Assembly (NCBI GenBank): GCA_964410965.1
Contig: CAYPIY010000005.1
Span: forward strand, 248,001 to 312,000
Source: JBBIRG01 sp964410965
GTDB lineage: Bacteria; CLD3; SB21; JBBIRG01
Length of the DNA: 64,000 nt
Reading direction: 5' to 3'
In this document: one piece after another, positions 16,947-25,476 of the stretch
Layout of the letters: each line of letters opens with the position of its first letter
Numbering within the stretch: position 1 is the first letter of the stretch
Program-made: the position numbers and the translations under genes
Notes under the pieces: model-generated
Told to the model about the DNA's origin: nothing
Seen by the model: the letters and a program-made list of their open reading frames with translations, nothing else
The model's database searches: none

Positions 16947-17483
16947 TTAGTATTTAAACCGGGAAACTATTTTCATGATTGTCGTCCAGTTCCGTGTTGT
17001 CGCCGGGATGCCGAATTCAGCCTCGATAAAATTATTGGGAAATCCGTACCGGCCTTTGATCTCGCGGCTCAGTACAAACGCATGATTGCCCGAAATCTTC
17101 ACTAATTCAAGCCCTTCTTTCAAATCAGTCAAAGGCAACGGCGGCATGGATTTCGGTTTGGCCGATAAAAAACTGACATAGCATTTGACTGTATCCTGAT
17201 TAACATAATTACCGAAGGGATTCTGAATGAGAAGTTTTTCAACCGTTTTAAACGTCCGCGGAAATATATCGACTGAATAACCATATTTACCGGTAATCGC
17301 CGCTGTGATTTCCGGGGAATTGATGCTGACTTGTTCCGAATCAAAAATCACGTTGCCGCTCTGGATAAATGTTTGAACATTACGGTATCCTGAGAATTCG
17401 AATATCCGGACCAGTTCTCTCATCGGAATGATATTTTTTCCGCCGACGTTGATCCCGCGGAGAAACACGATATGACGGGTCAT
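16947..17483 (-). CDS. DUF1697 family protein
   Basis: 178 residues from the internal ATG (17481-17483) giving MTRHIVFLRGINVGGKNIIP, the family's usual opening; the frame extends 12 codons further upstream without family support. Typical DUF1697 features: FLRGINVGG, MRELVRIFEFSGYRNVQTFI, QSGNVIF, and the late R-NWTT-K segment (ATTRNWTTIMKIV). Function of the family is not established. It stands alone between msrB and rlmB on the same strand. Confidence 0.88.
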   Translation of the reverse strand: MTRHIVFLRGINVGGKNIIPMRELVRIFEFSGYRNVQTFIQSGNVIFDSEQVSINSPEITAAITGKYGYSVDIFPRTFKTVEKLLIQNPFGNYVNQDTVKCYVSFLSAKPKSMPPLPLTDLKEGLELVKISGNHAFVLSREIKGRYGFPNNFIEAEFGIPATTRNWTTIMKIVSRFKY

Positions 17484-17608
17484 GGATTGTTCATGGTAAC
17501 ATATAATTATATGAGACAAAGATATCGAAACGGCAACCCTTCATCAGAGCGATATTTCTTAGACTGGCTTAACCCATAGGCTCCGGCGAGGAGGACATTA
17601 ATAATAAA

Positions 17609-18379
17609 TTACTGCCGGTTTCGCTGCCTGCGCAATTCGAAGAACATTATACCCGCGGCCACCGACGCGTTCAATGATTGAACAGGACCGTGCATAGGAA
17701 TCGACACGAGAAAATCGCAATGTTCCTCCACCAGCCGGCGCATGCCCTTTCCCTCGCTTCCGATCACCATCGCCGTGCCGCCGGTCAGGTCGGTCTCATA
17801 CAGGCTTTTCACCGAGGCCAGCGATGTTCCGTAAATCCACAGATCCTGCTTTTTCAGCCAGTCCATGGTATGCACGATGTTGGTGACAACGGCGATTTTG
17901 CAGAACAGCGCCGCGCCGGCCGAGGTTTTCATGACCGTCGCCGTTACCTCCGCGGAATGATGCTTCGGAATGATCAGTCCGTGCAGTCCCGCGGCCACCG
18001 CGCTCCGGATGATCGCGCCTAAATTATGAGGATCGGTAATCTGGTCGAGAATTCCCAGCGCGGGTTTTTCATTCCTCCGGGCTGCGAGTTCCAGCATTTC
18101 TTCCGGCTCCGCGTACTGAAATTCCCGGCTGACGAGTTCCGCCATTACGCCCTGATGATTCAGATCCGGAAACAGCTTATCGAAGTAATTCGCCGGCTGA
18201 ATCCTGACCGGGACTTTCCGCCGTTCGGCGAGAGCCCTGATTTCCTGAACATTCTCCCCCCGGACATGTTCCTGAAAAATTACTGCCGTAATCTCCGCCC
18301 CCGACCGCAGGGCCTCTTCCACCGGCCGCCGGCCGTAAATCAGGTTATGCATTTCAGGTTCCTGTTTACCGGTTTTCAT
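17609..18379 (-). CDS. rlmB: TrmH-family RNA 2'-O-methyltransferase (RlmB-like)
   Basis: 256 residues. An N-terminal substrate-binding domain (MHNLIYGRRPVEEALRSG) is followed by a SPOUT domain with the three knot motifs: ALGILDQITDPHNLGAIIRS (motif 1), TAMVIGSEGKGMRRL (motif 2) and IPMHGPVQSLNASVAAGI (motif 3). RlmB methylates G2251 of 23S rRNA using S-adenosylmethionine; the exact target cannot be proven from sequence. The start overlaps the end of lptF by 14 bp, so the two are co-translated. An internal Met at residue 10 is the alternative start. Confidence 0.9.
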   Translation of the reverse strand: MKTGKQEPEMHNLIYGRRPVEEALRSGAEITAVIFQEHVRGENVQEIRALAERRKVPVRIQPANYFDKLFPDLNHQGVMAELVSREFQYAEPEEMLELAARRNEKPALGILDQITDPHNLGAIIRSAVAAGLHGLIIPKHHSAEVTATVMKTSAGAALFCKIAVVTNIVHTMDWLKKQDLWIYGTSLASVKSLYETDLTGGTAMVIGSEGKGMRRLVEEHCDFLVSIPMHGPVQSLNASVAAGIMFFELRRQRNRQ

Positions 18380-19988
18380 TTTTCCCCTTTTTTCTTTTAC
18401 GCCATAGCCGGAAAGGATAAGCGATCCCGAACCCGATCGCCGGAAAGACCCGGTGAAAACCGAACGTTCTCTCGGAGGCCGTCTGCCAGGTGAGAACGAT
18501 CCCCGTAACGCCGAGAATGATATTCGGAAACCACATCGCGAAAAACGGGTTCAGCAATTGCCGGTCGCCGTAATCCTCGCCGAGGACAAGACAAAAATAG
18601 TACGCGATAAAAAAGAAGAGGCTGATCCCCCCGGCAATGCCAAGATTCCCTTTCCGGGCTTTGACGCCGATCGGCGCGCCGAGAAGAACGAAAATCAGGC
18701 ACGCGACGGGGATGGAGTATTTTTTATTCACCTCGATCATGAGTTGATCCACCATCCTCTGGTAATTGGACAGCGCGGACAGGTTGGATACCAGCTGCTG
18801 GATATTCGCGTTCCGTGATTTGGATACCGAATCCCGTTTCGCTTCGCCTATGGGTAACCGGTTCATGAAACGGGGATTCAGCTCAAGCGGAAGACCGGCG
18901 GATCCGGTTTCGTTCCTTGCGGTTCCGGCAGTATCCCGCAAACGCATCATGATTTCATCCCTGAGGCTTTCATCCAGGGGGATCACCGTTTCCCGCGCGA
19001 CGCTGTCCGTGCGGGCGGATAGGTTGAAATTCATGAACCCGTCGCTGATCCGGTCCAGCCATGATTCCCTGAACACCTGATCCGAGAGTATTTTGCGCGA
19101 GCGCGGATCCAGTCCCGACGCCGCGGCAGGGTCTTCGTTCAGGATCTGGTGTACCGTATTCACCCGCCTCTGCTTTTCGTCCAGCCGGTGCTCGACATCG
19201 CTCATCAGCTGCACCACCGTCTTTTCCCGGTCGTTCAGGTAATTTTCCTCGGTTTTCTTGAGCGTCATGTTCTCCACGGGGATGACGATCCGGTAGGCGG
19301 AAAATTTCATCCGCTGGTACTGGTCCTGCCTCGAGTACTGGAATTCATGCAGTTCCCCGTCCTCCAGCGACACGATCATGGACTCGCTGGCCTCGTCCAT
19401 CTCGATCGCGCCCTGGCGGGCGGTGATGGTCCGTACGGTGCCCTGCGTGGAACGGTCAAAGATCGTCACTCCGTAAATGGCCGCCCCGAACTCGTCCTTG
19501 TTTTCCACGAGCAGGCTGTAATTCTCGATACCGTCGAGGAACACCCCGGGCTGAAGGGACAGGGTCGGCCGTTTGGTCTGTATGCTTTTCTTCAGGATAC
19601 GTGCTTTGTGGTTCGCCACGGGAAGGATCTGGTCGTTAAAATAAAACACGCCGATCATGACCGCGCCGGCGGCAAACAGGACAGGAAAGATCAGCCGGTA
19701 AAATCCGATGCCGCCTGCTTTCATCGCCGTGATCTCATTGTCCGATGACAGCCGCCCGAACGCCATGATCGTGGAAACCAGGATCGCCATCGGCACGACC
19801 AGCACCATGATCCATGCGAGGTTGTACACGATGAATTCCATGATCACCCCGAGGCGGATGCCCTTGCCGATGATGTACCGCATGGCCTGCAGCACAAAAT
19901 TCAGCACCAGCATCGCGGTGATGATGGACAGCGCGAAAAAGAACGGCCCAATGTGCTCACGCAGTATGTAACGGGACAGGATCCACAT
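18366..19988 (-). CDS. LptF/LptG-family lipopolysaccharide export permease
   Basis: 540 residues, longer than the roughly 360-430 usual for LptF/G. Three N-terminal helices (about 10-35, 50-80, 95-125, including AMKAGGIGFYRLIFPVLF) and three or more C-terminal helices (about 420-520, including CLIFVLLGAPIGVKARKGN) flank a large periplasmic part. The family forms the LptB2FG transporter that moves lipopolysaccharide to the LptA bridge. The extra length lies in a charged helical insertion (about 245-410) with coiled-coil character (DVEHRLDEKQRRV). It overlaps rlmB downstream. FCB-group LptF proteins can carry similar insertions, but this one is long. Confidence 0.9.
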   Translation of the reverse strand: MWILSRYILREHIGPFFFALSIITAMLVLNFVLQAMRYIIGKGIRLGVIMEFIVYNLAWIMVLVVPMAILVSTIMAFGRLSSDNEITAMKAGGIGFYRLIFPVLFAAGAVMIGVFYFNDQILPVANHKARILKKSIQTKRPTLSLQPGVFLDGIENYSLLVENKDEFGAAIYGVTIFDRSTQGTVRTITARQGAIEMDEASESMIVSLEDGELHEFQYSRQDQYQRMKFSAYRIVIPVENMTLKKTEENYLNDREKTVVQLMSDVEHRLDEKQRRVNTVHQILNEDPAAASGLDPRSRKILSDQVFRESWLDRISDGFMNFNLSARTDSVARETVIPLDESLRDEIMMRLRDTAGTARNETGSAGLPLELNPRFMNRLPIGEAKRDSVSKSRNANIQQLVSNLSALSNYQRMVDQLMIEVNKKYSIPVACLIFVLLGAPIGVKARKGNLGIAGGISLFFFIAYYFCLVLGEDYGDRQLLNPFFAMWFPNIILGVTGIVLTWQTASERTFGFHRVFPAIGFGIAYPFRLWRKRKKGKNENR

Positions 19989-20024
19989 GCGGACGGAATG
20001 ATTTAATGGACGGGCGTAAGACCC

Positions 20025-20621
20025 TTATTTTTCGGTTGATTTCAGAAGGTTGATCTGGTCCCTGAGCTGGGCGGCGCGTTCGTAGTTTTCCGACTGGATG
20101 GCTTTTTCGAGGTCCTGTTCCAGCTGCCGGATGAGGATCTGGGTTTCATCGCCGGAATCCTGGCTGACCACGGTCGTTTCGGCCTGCCGGATGACTTGCC
20201 CTGTCGCGCGGTCAATCTCGAACCCGGCGCTTTGCAGCACTTCCTCGGCAACATAAATGGGCGCGCCGACCCGGATCGCCAGCGCAATCGCGTCCGACGG
20301 CCTCGAATCGATCACCTGTTCCCCGTTCGCGGCGTGGTCGAGGAAAATCGAGGCGTAAAACGTGTTCTTGTTGAGTTCCGTGATCACCGCCTTGCGGACC
20401 TCCGCGTCAAGCGCTTCCAGAAGCTGGACGATCAGGTCGTGCGTGAACGGCCGGAACGGCTTGATGCCCTGCAGTTCCAGAGCGATCGCATGGGCCTCGG
20501 GCGCCCCGATGACCACCGGAAGCACGCGGACCCGCTCCTGGCTGATTTCCATGAGCTGAAGCACATACCCGTTGCTCTGCTCGTCCTCGATGATCGACTT
20601 GATTTCTACCTGTATGTCCAA
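20025..20621 (-). CDS. Bifunctional nuclease (DUF151) with UVR motif
   Basis: 198 residues. Residues 1-135 are a BFN/DUF151 domain (VLPVVIGAPEAHAIALELQG, RPFTHDLIVQLLEALDA, VIDSRPSDAIALAIRVGAPI). Residues about 158-193 form a UvrB/UvrC helical motif (LEKAIQSENYERAAQLRDQI), a protein-protein contact module of excision repair. This combination is common in the FCB group and in Thermotoga-like bacteria. Nuclease activity is known for some homologues and assumed here. It is 37 bp upstream of lptF on the same strand. Confidence 0.9.
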   Translation of the reverse strand: MDIQVEIKSIIEDEQSNGYVLQLMEISQERVRVLPVVIGAPEAHAIALELQGIKPFRPFTHDLIVQLLEALDAEVRKAVITELNKNTFYASIFLDHAANGEQVIDSRPSDAIALAIRVGAPIYVAEEVLQSAGFEIDRATGQVIRQAETTVVSQDSGDETQILIRQLEQDLEKAIQSENYERAAQLRDQINLLKSTEK

Positions 20622-20717
20622 GAAACTTCCTTTATCTATACCCGAGGTTAGGAAAAAACGGCCACAAAATCAACGGATATCTCCGGTCTTTGATGATCGG
20701 GACTTGGCGGACCGGTC

Positions 20718-21533
20718 TCAGAGCTGGAAAAAACGCAGGTCGGGAATCTCCCCGACCAGCCCGTAATAATAGCAATAGGAATAAAATTCCCTCAGTCCCT
20801 GCTGTTCTTTTCTTCCGAAACCGTAGCGCATGCAGTCCCGCAGATGCTCCAGCCCCGTTTCCCGGCTGAACGCGGCGCCGGAGCGGTTTCTGTAAGCGCT
20901 GACAATCTCCGGAATGCGCTCCAGCCCTTTCCTCCGGGCTTCAATGAAATCTGCCGCCAATCCGGGTTTTGCCGGTTCGGGAATACCGGCCCAGAATGCA
21001 AAAACAAACGGAAGGCCTTCCGTCAGGTCCTCCCAGTCCTCGGTAAGGTCGATTTTCAGGTCACAGGATTCATAGGCAAGCAGGGCCTCATCGCCCGTGA
21101 TCATCGCGGCGTCGGCCCGTGACAGCATCGCTTCAGGATCGGGAGGCATGGGAATGAAAGCGGGTTCGGTCCTGTATTTTTCCTTGAGAATGATTTTCAG
21201 CAGGGCGTTTGCGGAATTATCGCGAGTATCTGCCGCGACGGATTTGATCCGGCTCAGGTCTTTTCTCAGCAGCAAAAGACAGCTCATAGACTTCTGACCT
21301 GAACAGACCGAAAGGTCCGGGATGACCCTCAGGGGATGGACGCCCAGGATTCTGGAAAAATCGATTGAAGGGATCAGCGCGACGTCTGCGGTTTTTTCGA
21401 GCAACGCATCCGCGCACCCGGCGGGTGAAAAATCCCGCAAGGAATAGCCGGGATTCACCCTGATGGAATCAATGAGCGGCTGTACACTGAGATGGTCCGG
21501 CGAAGCGACTGACGGCGGAAGGTCTTGCGGCAA
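20718..21533 (-). CDS. mqnA: Chorismate dehydratase-like protein (MqnA)
   Basis: 271 residues, MqnA/MqnD periplasmic-binding-like fold. Family phrases: TADVALIPSIDFSRILG, VIPDLSVCSGQKSMSCLLLL, AADTRDNSANALLKIIL, DAAMITGDEALLAYE and the late GLREFYSYCYYYGLVGEIP. MqnA removes water from chorismate to give 3-enolpyruvylbenzoate, the first step of the futalosine menaquinone route. The N-terminal strand is less canonical than usual, and only a tiny gap separates it from the DUF2007 gene. With the polyprenyl synthase at 7397-8371 it supports menaquinone as the quinone. Confidence 0.82.
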   Translation of the reverse strand: MPQDLPPSVASPDHLSVQPLIDSIRVNPGYSLRDFSPAGCADALLEKTADVALIPSIDFSRILGVHPLRVIPDLSVCSGQKSMSCLLLLRKDLSRIKSVAADTRDNSANALLKIILKEKYRTEPAFIPMPPDPEAMLSRADAAMITGDEALLAYESCDLKIDLTEDWEDLTEGLPFVFAFWAGIPEPAKPGLAADFIEARRKGLERIPEIVSAYRNRSGAAFSRETGLEHLRDCMRYGFGRKEQQGLREFYSYCYYYGLVGEIPDLRFFQL

Positions 21534-21535
21534 GG

Positions 21536-21877
21536 TTATTCCTTTCCGCTTGAGCCGGGTTCCTTTTCCTCCCCGTCCGCGGATTCATCGTCTTCCTCTT
21601 CCGAGGCCTCCCATTCCCCGACATCCTCGTTTTCGGGTATCTCCATGTCGGGCAGTTCGATGTCCTTGATGATCTCGCGCGCTTCCGCGAGCCGGTCCTG
21701 GTGCACGAGGATCTTGATTTCCGATAGATCGCCGACGAACACCACGTTGACGCTGTCCTTCTGGGAATACACGGTACAATCGATGCCGGCCTCTTCCAGC
21801 TGCGAACGGATCATTTCCGCCTGATGCTCATAATTGACCGTTTCCAGTACAACCCAACCCTCGATGATTTCGCTCAT
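21536..21877 (-). CDS. DUF2007 protein, acidic tail
   Basis: 113 residues. The DUF2007 domain occupies about 5-75 (GWVVLETVNYEHQAEMIRSQ, LEEAGIDCTVY, IKILVHQDRLAEAREIIKDI), a small ferredoxin-like fold sometimes called 'putative signal transducing protein'. The last 35 residues are almost all Glu, Asp, Ser and Gly and likely disordered. It ends 2 bp before mqnA starts, so they form a translational pair. Confidence 0.85.
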   Translation of the reverse strand: MSEIIEGWVVLETVNYEHQAEMIRSQLEEAGIDCTVYSQKDSVNVVFVGDLSEIKILVHQDRLAEAREIIKDIELPDMEIPENEDVGEWEASEEEDDESADGEEKEPGSSGKE

Positions 21878-21896
21878 ACGGTTACTCCCTGGTAAT

Positions 21897-21941
21897 ATAA
21901 AAACAGGTGTTACCCCTCAACATGCAGAGCGCGGTAACACC
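21897..21941 (-). terminator. Rho-independent terminator after TPR gene
   Basis: Perfect 9-bp stem GGTGTTACC/GGTAACACC (21906-21914 with 21933-21941). The minus strand continues TGTTTTTAT, a short U-run. Confidence 0.7.
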
Positions 21942-21968
21942 CATTAATTTGATCGGCGGATATGCGGA

Positions 21969-22835
21969 TTATTTTCCGCTCAGCAGTTTGATCCAGTACT
22001 CGGCAGACTCGCGCCAGCGCCGGCTGGTTTTCGATGCATCGTAATACTTGACCGCCTCTGAGCTGTTCTGGATTTTCCGGTAGGAATCGCCCAGTTCATA
22101 GTTCAGAGCCGCGGTGGTCTCGGCGTCCTTCGACGATTTCAGCCCGTTCAGGCCGTGGGTGATCGCCGTCTGGTAATCGCCGGTAGTGTTCATGGCATTG
22201 GTCAGCTCCAGAAGGGCCTTGGCGTTGGCCGGATTCTTCGCGACTGCATCCTGCAGGATCAGGATCGATTCTTTCAGCTGGCCGAGCCCGTCTTTCAGAA
22301 CTTTTCCTTTTAGATATAATATACCGTCGTCCGACGGGTTATCCTTCAGGTAAAGATCCATCGTTTCGATGGCTTTCTTGAAATCTTTCGTGTCGATATA
22401 CAGGTTGGCCTTATAACTGATCGCCAGAGAGATGGCTTCCTTGTCTCCGTCTTTCATGTTGATCGCGAAGTCATAATTGGTCAGGGCCTGCTGATTGTCC
22501 CCCAGCCGGCGGTAGGCTAGCCCGAGATTGATGTAGGCTTTCTGGTAGGTCGGGTCCAGTTTAACCGCTTCCTGGAATTCCTTGATGGCCTGCACATAGT
22601 TTCCGGATTTGTAGTAATCGGAGCCCTGTTTGAACTTCGCTTTGGCCTGTTTCTGCGATCCCATGGAGGCAAGCTTTTCCTGGTTCTGTTTCTCGATCAG
22701 TTCTTTCTGGCGCTTCCATTCCTCCAGTTTTTTCTGGTAATCGTCGTCGCCCGTGCCGCCTTCCTGCGCGACCAGAATAAGGCTGGCGGGCATCAGCCAG
22801 CAAAGGATCCAGGTATACATTAAAATCTTTTTCAT
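21969..22835 (-). CDS. Exported TPR-repeat protein
   Basis: 288 residues. Residues 1-23 are a signal peptide (ends LILVAQ). A charged coiled-coil (DDDYQKKLEEWKRQKELIEK, about 30-65) is followed by about six TPR motifs (75-275), for example GSDYYKSGNYVQAIKEFQEA and AYINLGLAYRRLGDNQQALT. The role is scaffolding in the periplasm or outer membrane; the partner is unknown. GGAGGTG precedes the ATG. It is downstream of tRNA-Leu/secG but probably a separate unit. Confidence 0.88.
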   Translation of the reverse strand: MKKILMYTWILCWLMPASLILVAQEGGTGDDDYQKKLEEWKRQKELIEKQNQEKLASMGSQKQAKAKFKQGSDYYKSGNYVQAIKEFQEAVKLDPTYQKAYINLGLAYRRLGDNQQALTNYDFAINMKDGDKEAISLAISYKANLYIDTKDFKKAIETMDLYLKDNPSDDGILYLKGKVLKDGLGQLKESILILQDAVAKNPANAKALLELTNAMNTTGDYQTAITHGLNGLKSSKDAETTAALNYELGDSYRKIQNSSEAVKYYDASKTSRRWRESAEYWIKLLSGK

Positions 22836-22912
22836 CGCTCAACACCTCCGAAAAGTGGTTGGTTATATGTCTTTATCCATATATATATCCGTTTTACAGC
22901 GAAAGAGTAAAT

Positions 22913-22934
22913 CAGGAATCTGAAAGATTCCCTG
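22913..22934 (-). terminator. Hairpin after tRNA-Leu
   Basis: CAGGAATC and GATTCCCTG pair around a 5-base loop with one bulged C. It lies 12 bp beyond the tRNA 3' end; the following U-run is weak. Confidence 0.4.
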
Positions 22935-22945
22935 AAGATTCGTAG

Positions 22946-23027
22946 TGCCGAAGGCGGGATTTGAACCCGCACGCGGTTAAGCGCCACCCCCTCAAGATGG
23001 TGTGTCTGCCAATTTCACCACTTCGGC
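22946..23027 (-). tRNA. tRNA-Leu (anticodon GAG)
   Basis: Acceptor arms GCCGAAG (5') and CTTCGGC (3') plus discriminator A. The D-arm is GTG...CAC. The anticodon stem CCATC/GGTGG encloses loop TTGAGGG, giving anticodon GAG. The variable arm is long (class II), and the T-arm is GCGGG-TTCAAAT-CCCGC. CCA is not encoded. It lies 77 bp after secG on the same strand, a secG-tRNA-Leu arrangement known in many bacteria. Confidence 0.97.
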
Positions 23028-23104
23028 ATCAAAACGTCAAAGAGCGTTTCTTATGGTTAATGTAATAAAAAATCGGATTTTTGTCCAATGATTTTTTTAC
23101 AACC

Positions 23105-23407
23105 TTATTCGCCGGGTACTGTTTGCCCGCCGCCTTGTTCCAGTTCGGTTTCGATGATCCCTTTTTCCGGGCCGGTATCGCGCAGGCCCCGGATATTCAG
23201 AGCGATGCTGAGAAGGGCGAAAAGGATCGAGAGAACGATGGTCGCTTTCACGAGCGTGTCCACAGCCTGACGCCCGCTGAGAAACGCGGTGGAGGAACCC
23301 CCGCCGATGCCCGCGAGTCCGCCGCCCTTGCTGGCCTGCAGCAGGATCGATATGATCAGCAGTACGCTCACGATGATGTGAAGAATGACAAGAATGGTGA
23401 ATAACAT
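23105..23407 (-). CDS. secG: Preprotein translocase subunit SecG
   Basis: 100 residues with two membrane helices (about 4-24 and 52-74) and the family's central LLQASKGGGLAGIGGGSST loop. SecG is the accessory subunit of SecYEG. The C-terminal tail is Gln/Gly/Glu-rich. It lies 32 bp after tpiA on the same strand, in the classical gap-pgk-tpiA-secG-tRNA-Leu order. Confidence 0.96.
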   Translation of the reverse strand: MLFTILVILHIIVSVLLIISILLQASKGGGLAGIGGGSSTAFLSGRQAVDTLVKATIVLSILFALLSIALNIRGLRDTGPEKGIIETELEQGGGQTVPGE

Positions 23408-23439
23408 CCGTAACTCCGTTACTGTATCTTAAAAGTTAG

Positions 23440-24204
23440 TTAATTGACTGATTCGGCCGCCCGGACGATCGCGAGGAATCCGTCCGCGTCGAGGCTGGCG
23501 CCGCCGACCAGCGCGCCGTCGATGTTCGGCGAGCTGAAGAGCTCTTTCGCGTTGTCGGCCTTGACGCTTCCGCCGTACTGGATGATCATGGATTCGGCAA
23601 ACGCCGCGGAATAAAGTTTCGTGGCCAGGTTCCGGATCAAACGATGCACCTCGTCGGCCTGCTGTACGGTGGCGTTCCTGCCGGTCCCGATGGCCCAGAC
23701 CGGCTCGTACGCGATGATGATGTCTTTCGCGCGCGTTTCGGGAATGTCTTTCATGGCGCCGGTGTACTGCGTTTCGATGACCGTTTCCATTTTTCCGCTC
23801 TCGCGCTCCCCGAGCGTCTCGCCGATGCAGACGATCGGCTTCAGGCCCTCGTCCATGGCGAACCCGATCTTTTTGTTGACGAGTTCGTCCGTTTCATGGA
23901 AATACTGCCTCCGTTCGGAATGGCCGATGATTACGAGCGCGCATCCGGCGTCCTTGATCATCGGGGCGGAGATTTCTCCGGTAAACGCCCCGGTCTTATT
24001 GATATACAGGTTCTGGGCGCCGACCATGATCCGGGAATCCTTCAGGATATCCGCGACGGCCGGGATGGCCAGGTACGGCGGGCAGACGCCGATGTCGGCT
24101 TTGCGGATGTCGGTGCTTTTCATTTTAAGCGCACGGGCGAGCTGGAGCGCTTCCTGCGGCGTCTTGTTCATTTTCCAGTTCCCGACAATGCATTTCTTTC
24201 TCAT
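23440..24204 (-). CDS. tpiA: Triosephosphate isomerase
   Basis: 254 residues, normal length. It interconverts dihydroxyacetone phosphate and glyceraldehyde 3-phosphate. Seen: VGNWKMNKTPQEA (catalytic Lys), IIGHSERRQYF (catalytic His), AYEPVWAIGTGRNAT (catalytic Glu and start of loop 6) and the phosphate-binding end QYGGSVKADN...VGGASL. It is 20 bp after pgk. Confidence 0.98.
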   Translation of the reverse strand: MRKKCIVGNWKMNKTPQEALQLARALKMKSTDIRKADIGVCPPYLAIPAVADILKDSRIMVGAQNLYINKTGAFTGEISAPMIKDAGCALVIIGHSERRQYFHETDELVNKKIGFAMDEGLKPIVCIGETLGERESGKMETVIETQYTGAMKDIPETRAKDIIIAYEPVWAIGTGRNATVQQADEVHRLIRNLATKLYSAAFAESMIIQYGGSVKADNAKELFSSPNIDGALVGGASLDADGFLAIVRAAESVN

Positions 24205-24224
24205 GATGAACCTCGTCTTTTAAT

Positions 24225-25421
24225 TTACGCGTTGGTTAAGGCGTCGAGCCCGGGCAGGACTTTGCCTTCGAGGAATTCAAGCGATGCCCCGCCTCCGGTG
24301 GACACATGCGAGACCAGCTTGGCCATGCCCATATCCGTGATCGCGGCCGCAGAGTCGCCTCCGCCGATGATCGTCACGCCCCCGCCGTTGGTGCAGTCCA
24401 CGAGCGCTTCGGCCACCGCCTGTGTGCCTCCGGCGAAGTTTTCCATTTCAAAGATGCCCATCGGCCCGTTCCACACCACGGTTTTCGCCGCAACGATTTC
24501 CTTCTTGAACAATTCGACCGTTTTCGGCCCGATATCGACTCCCACCCAGTCAGCGGGAATGGAATCCATCGCCACGGCCTTATGCTCGGCCTCGTTCTTC
24601 GCCTCTTTCGCGACAATGCAGTCCACCGGAAAAACCAGACGCTTGCCCGTTCTTTTTGCGGTCTCCATGATCTGCTTCGCCAGTTCGGCCTTTTCCGCCT
24701 CGAACAACGACTTTCCGATTTCGTATCCCGTCATCTTCGCGAACGTGAACATCATGCCCCCGCCGATGAGAAGCGCGTCGACTTTCTTCATCAGGTTGTC
24801 GATGACGTCGATCTTGCCGGACACTTTCGCCCCGCCGATGATCGCGACGAAAGGCCGCTGCGGGTTCTGCAGGTGCATGCCGAGATACCGGATTTCCTGT
24901 TCCATGAGGTACCCGGCGAGGTTCTGTTTGAAATATTTCGTCACGCCTTCAGTGGACGCGTGCGCCCGGTGGGCCGTGCCGAAAGCGTCGTTGACGTAAA
25001 TGTCGCCGAGCGACGCCAGTTCCTTCGCGAATCCGGGATCATTCGCTTCTTCCTCGTTGTAGTACCGGAGGTTCTCCAGCATCAGCGCCTCGCCGTTCTT
25101 CAGGTTCGCGGCCATGTTCTTCACCTCGTCGCCGATGCAGTCGGGAGCCATGTGAACAGGATGGCCGAGCAGTTCCCCGAGCCGCACCGCGCAGGGTTTG
25201 AGCGACATCTCCGGCTTTTTCTTGCCTTTCGGCCGCCCGAGATGGCTCATCACGATGCAGCGTCCGCCGTCGTGCAGGATCTTCTTGATCGTGGGAACGG
25301 TTTCACGGATGCGGGTATCGTCGGTGATCTGAAGGTCCGCGTCCAGCGGCACGTTGAAATCCACGCGCACCAGGACGCGCTTGTCTTTAAAATTCATATC
25401 GTGAACGGACATCTTTTTCAT
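24225..25421 (-). CDS. pgk: Phosphoglycerate kinase
   Basis: 398 residues, normal length. It makes ATP from 1,3-bisphosphoglycerate. Seen: RVLVRVDFNVPLDADLQITD, SHLGRPKGKKKPEMSL (substrate site), FVAIIGGAKVSGKIDVIDNL, WNGPMGIFE and TIIGGGDSAAAI (nucleotide site). It is 55 bp after gap and 20 bp before tpiA, so the three are very likely one operon. Confidence 0.98.
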   Translation of the reverse strand: MKKMSVHDMNFKDKRVLVRVDFNVPLDADLQITDDTRIRETVPTIKKILHDGGRCIVMSHLGRPKGKKKPEMSLKPCAVRLGELLGHPVHMAPDCIGDEVKNMAANLKNGEALMLENLRYYNEEEANDPGFAKELASLGDIYVNDAFGTAHRAHASTEGVTKYFKQNLAGYLMEQEIRYLGMHLQNPQRPFVAIIGGAKVSGKIDVIDNLMKKVDALLIGGGMMFTFAKMTGYEIGKSLFEAEKAELAKQIMETAKRTGKRLVFPVDCIVAKEAKNEAEHKAVAMDSIPADWVGVDIGPKTVELFKKEIVAAKTVVWNGPMGIFEMENFAGGTQAVAEALVDCTNGGGVTIIGGGDSAAAITDMGMAKLVSHVSTGGGASLEFLEGKVLPGLDALTNA

Positions 25422-25476
25422 AATCGTATCGCCTGTTGAATGGAATAAATGTTTTTATTCACACACCCGGATTGTA

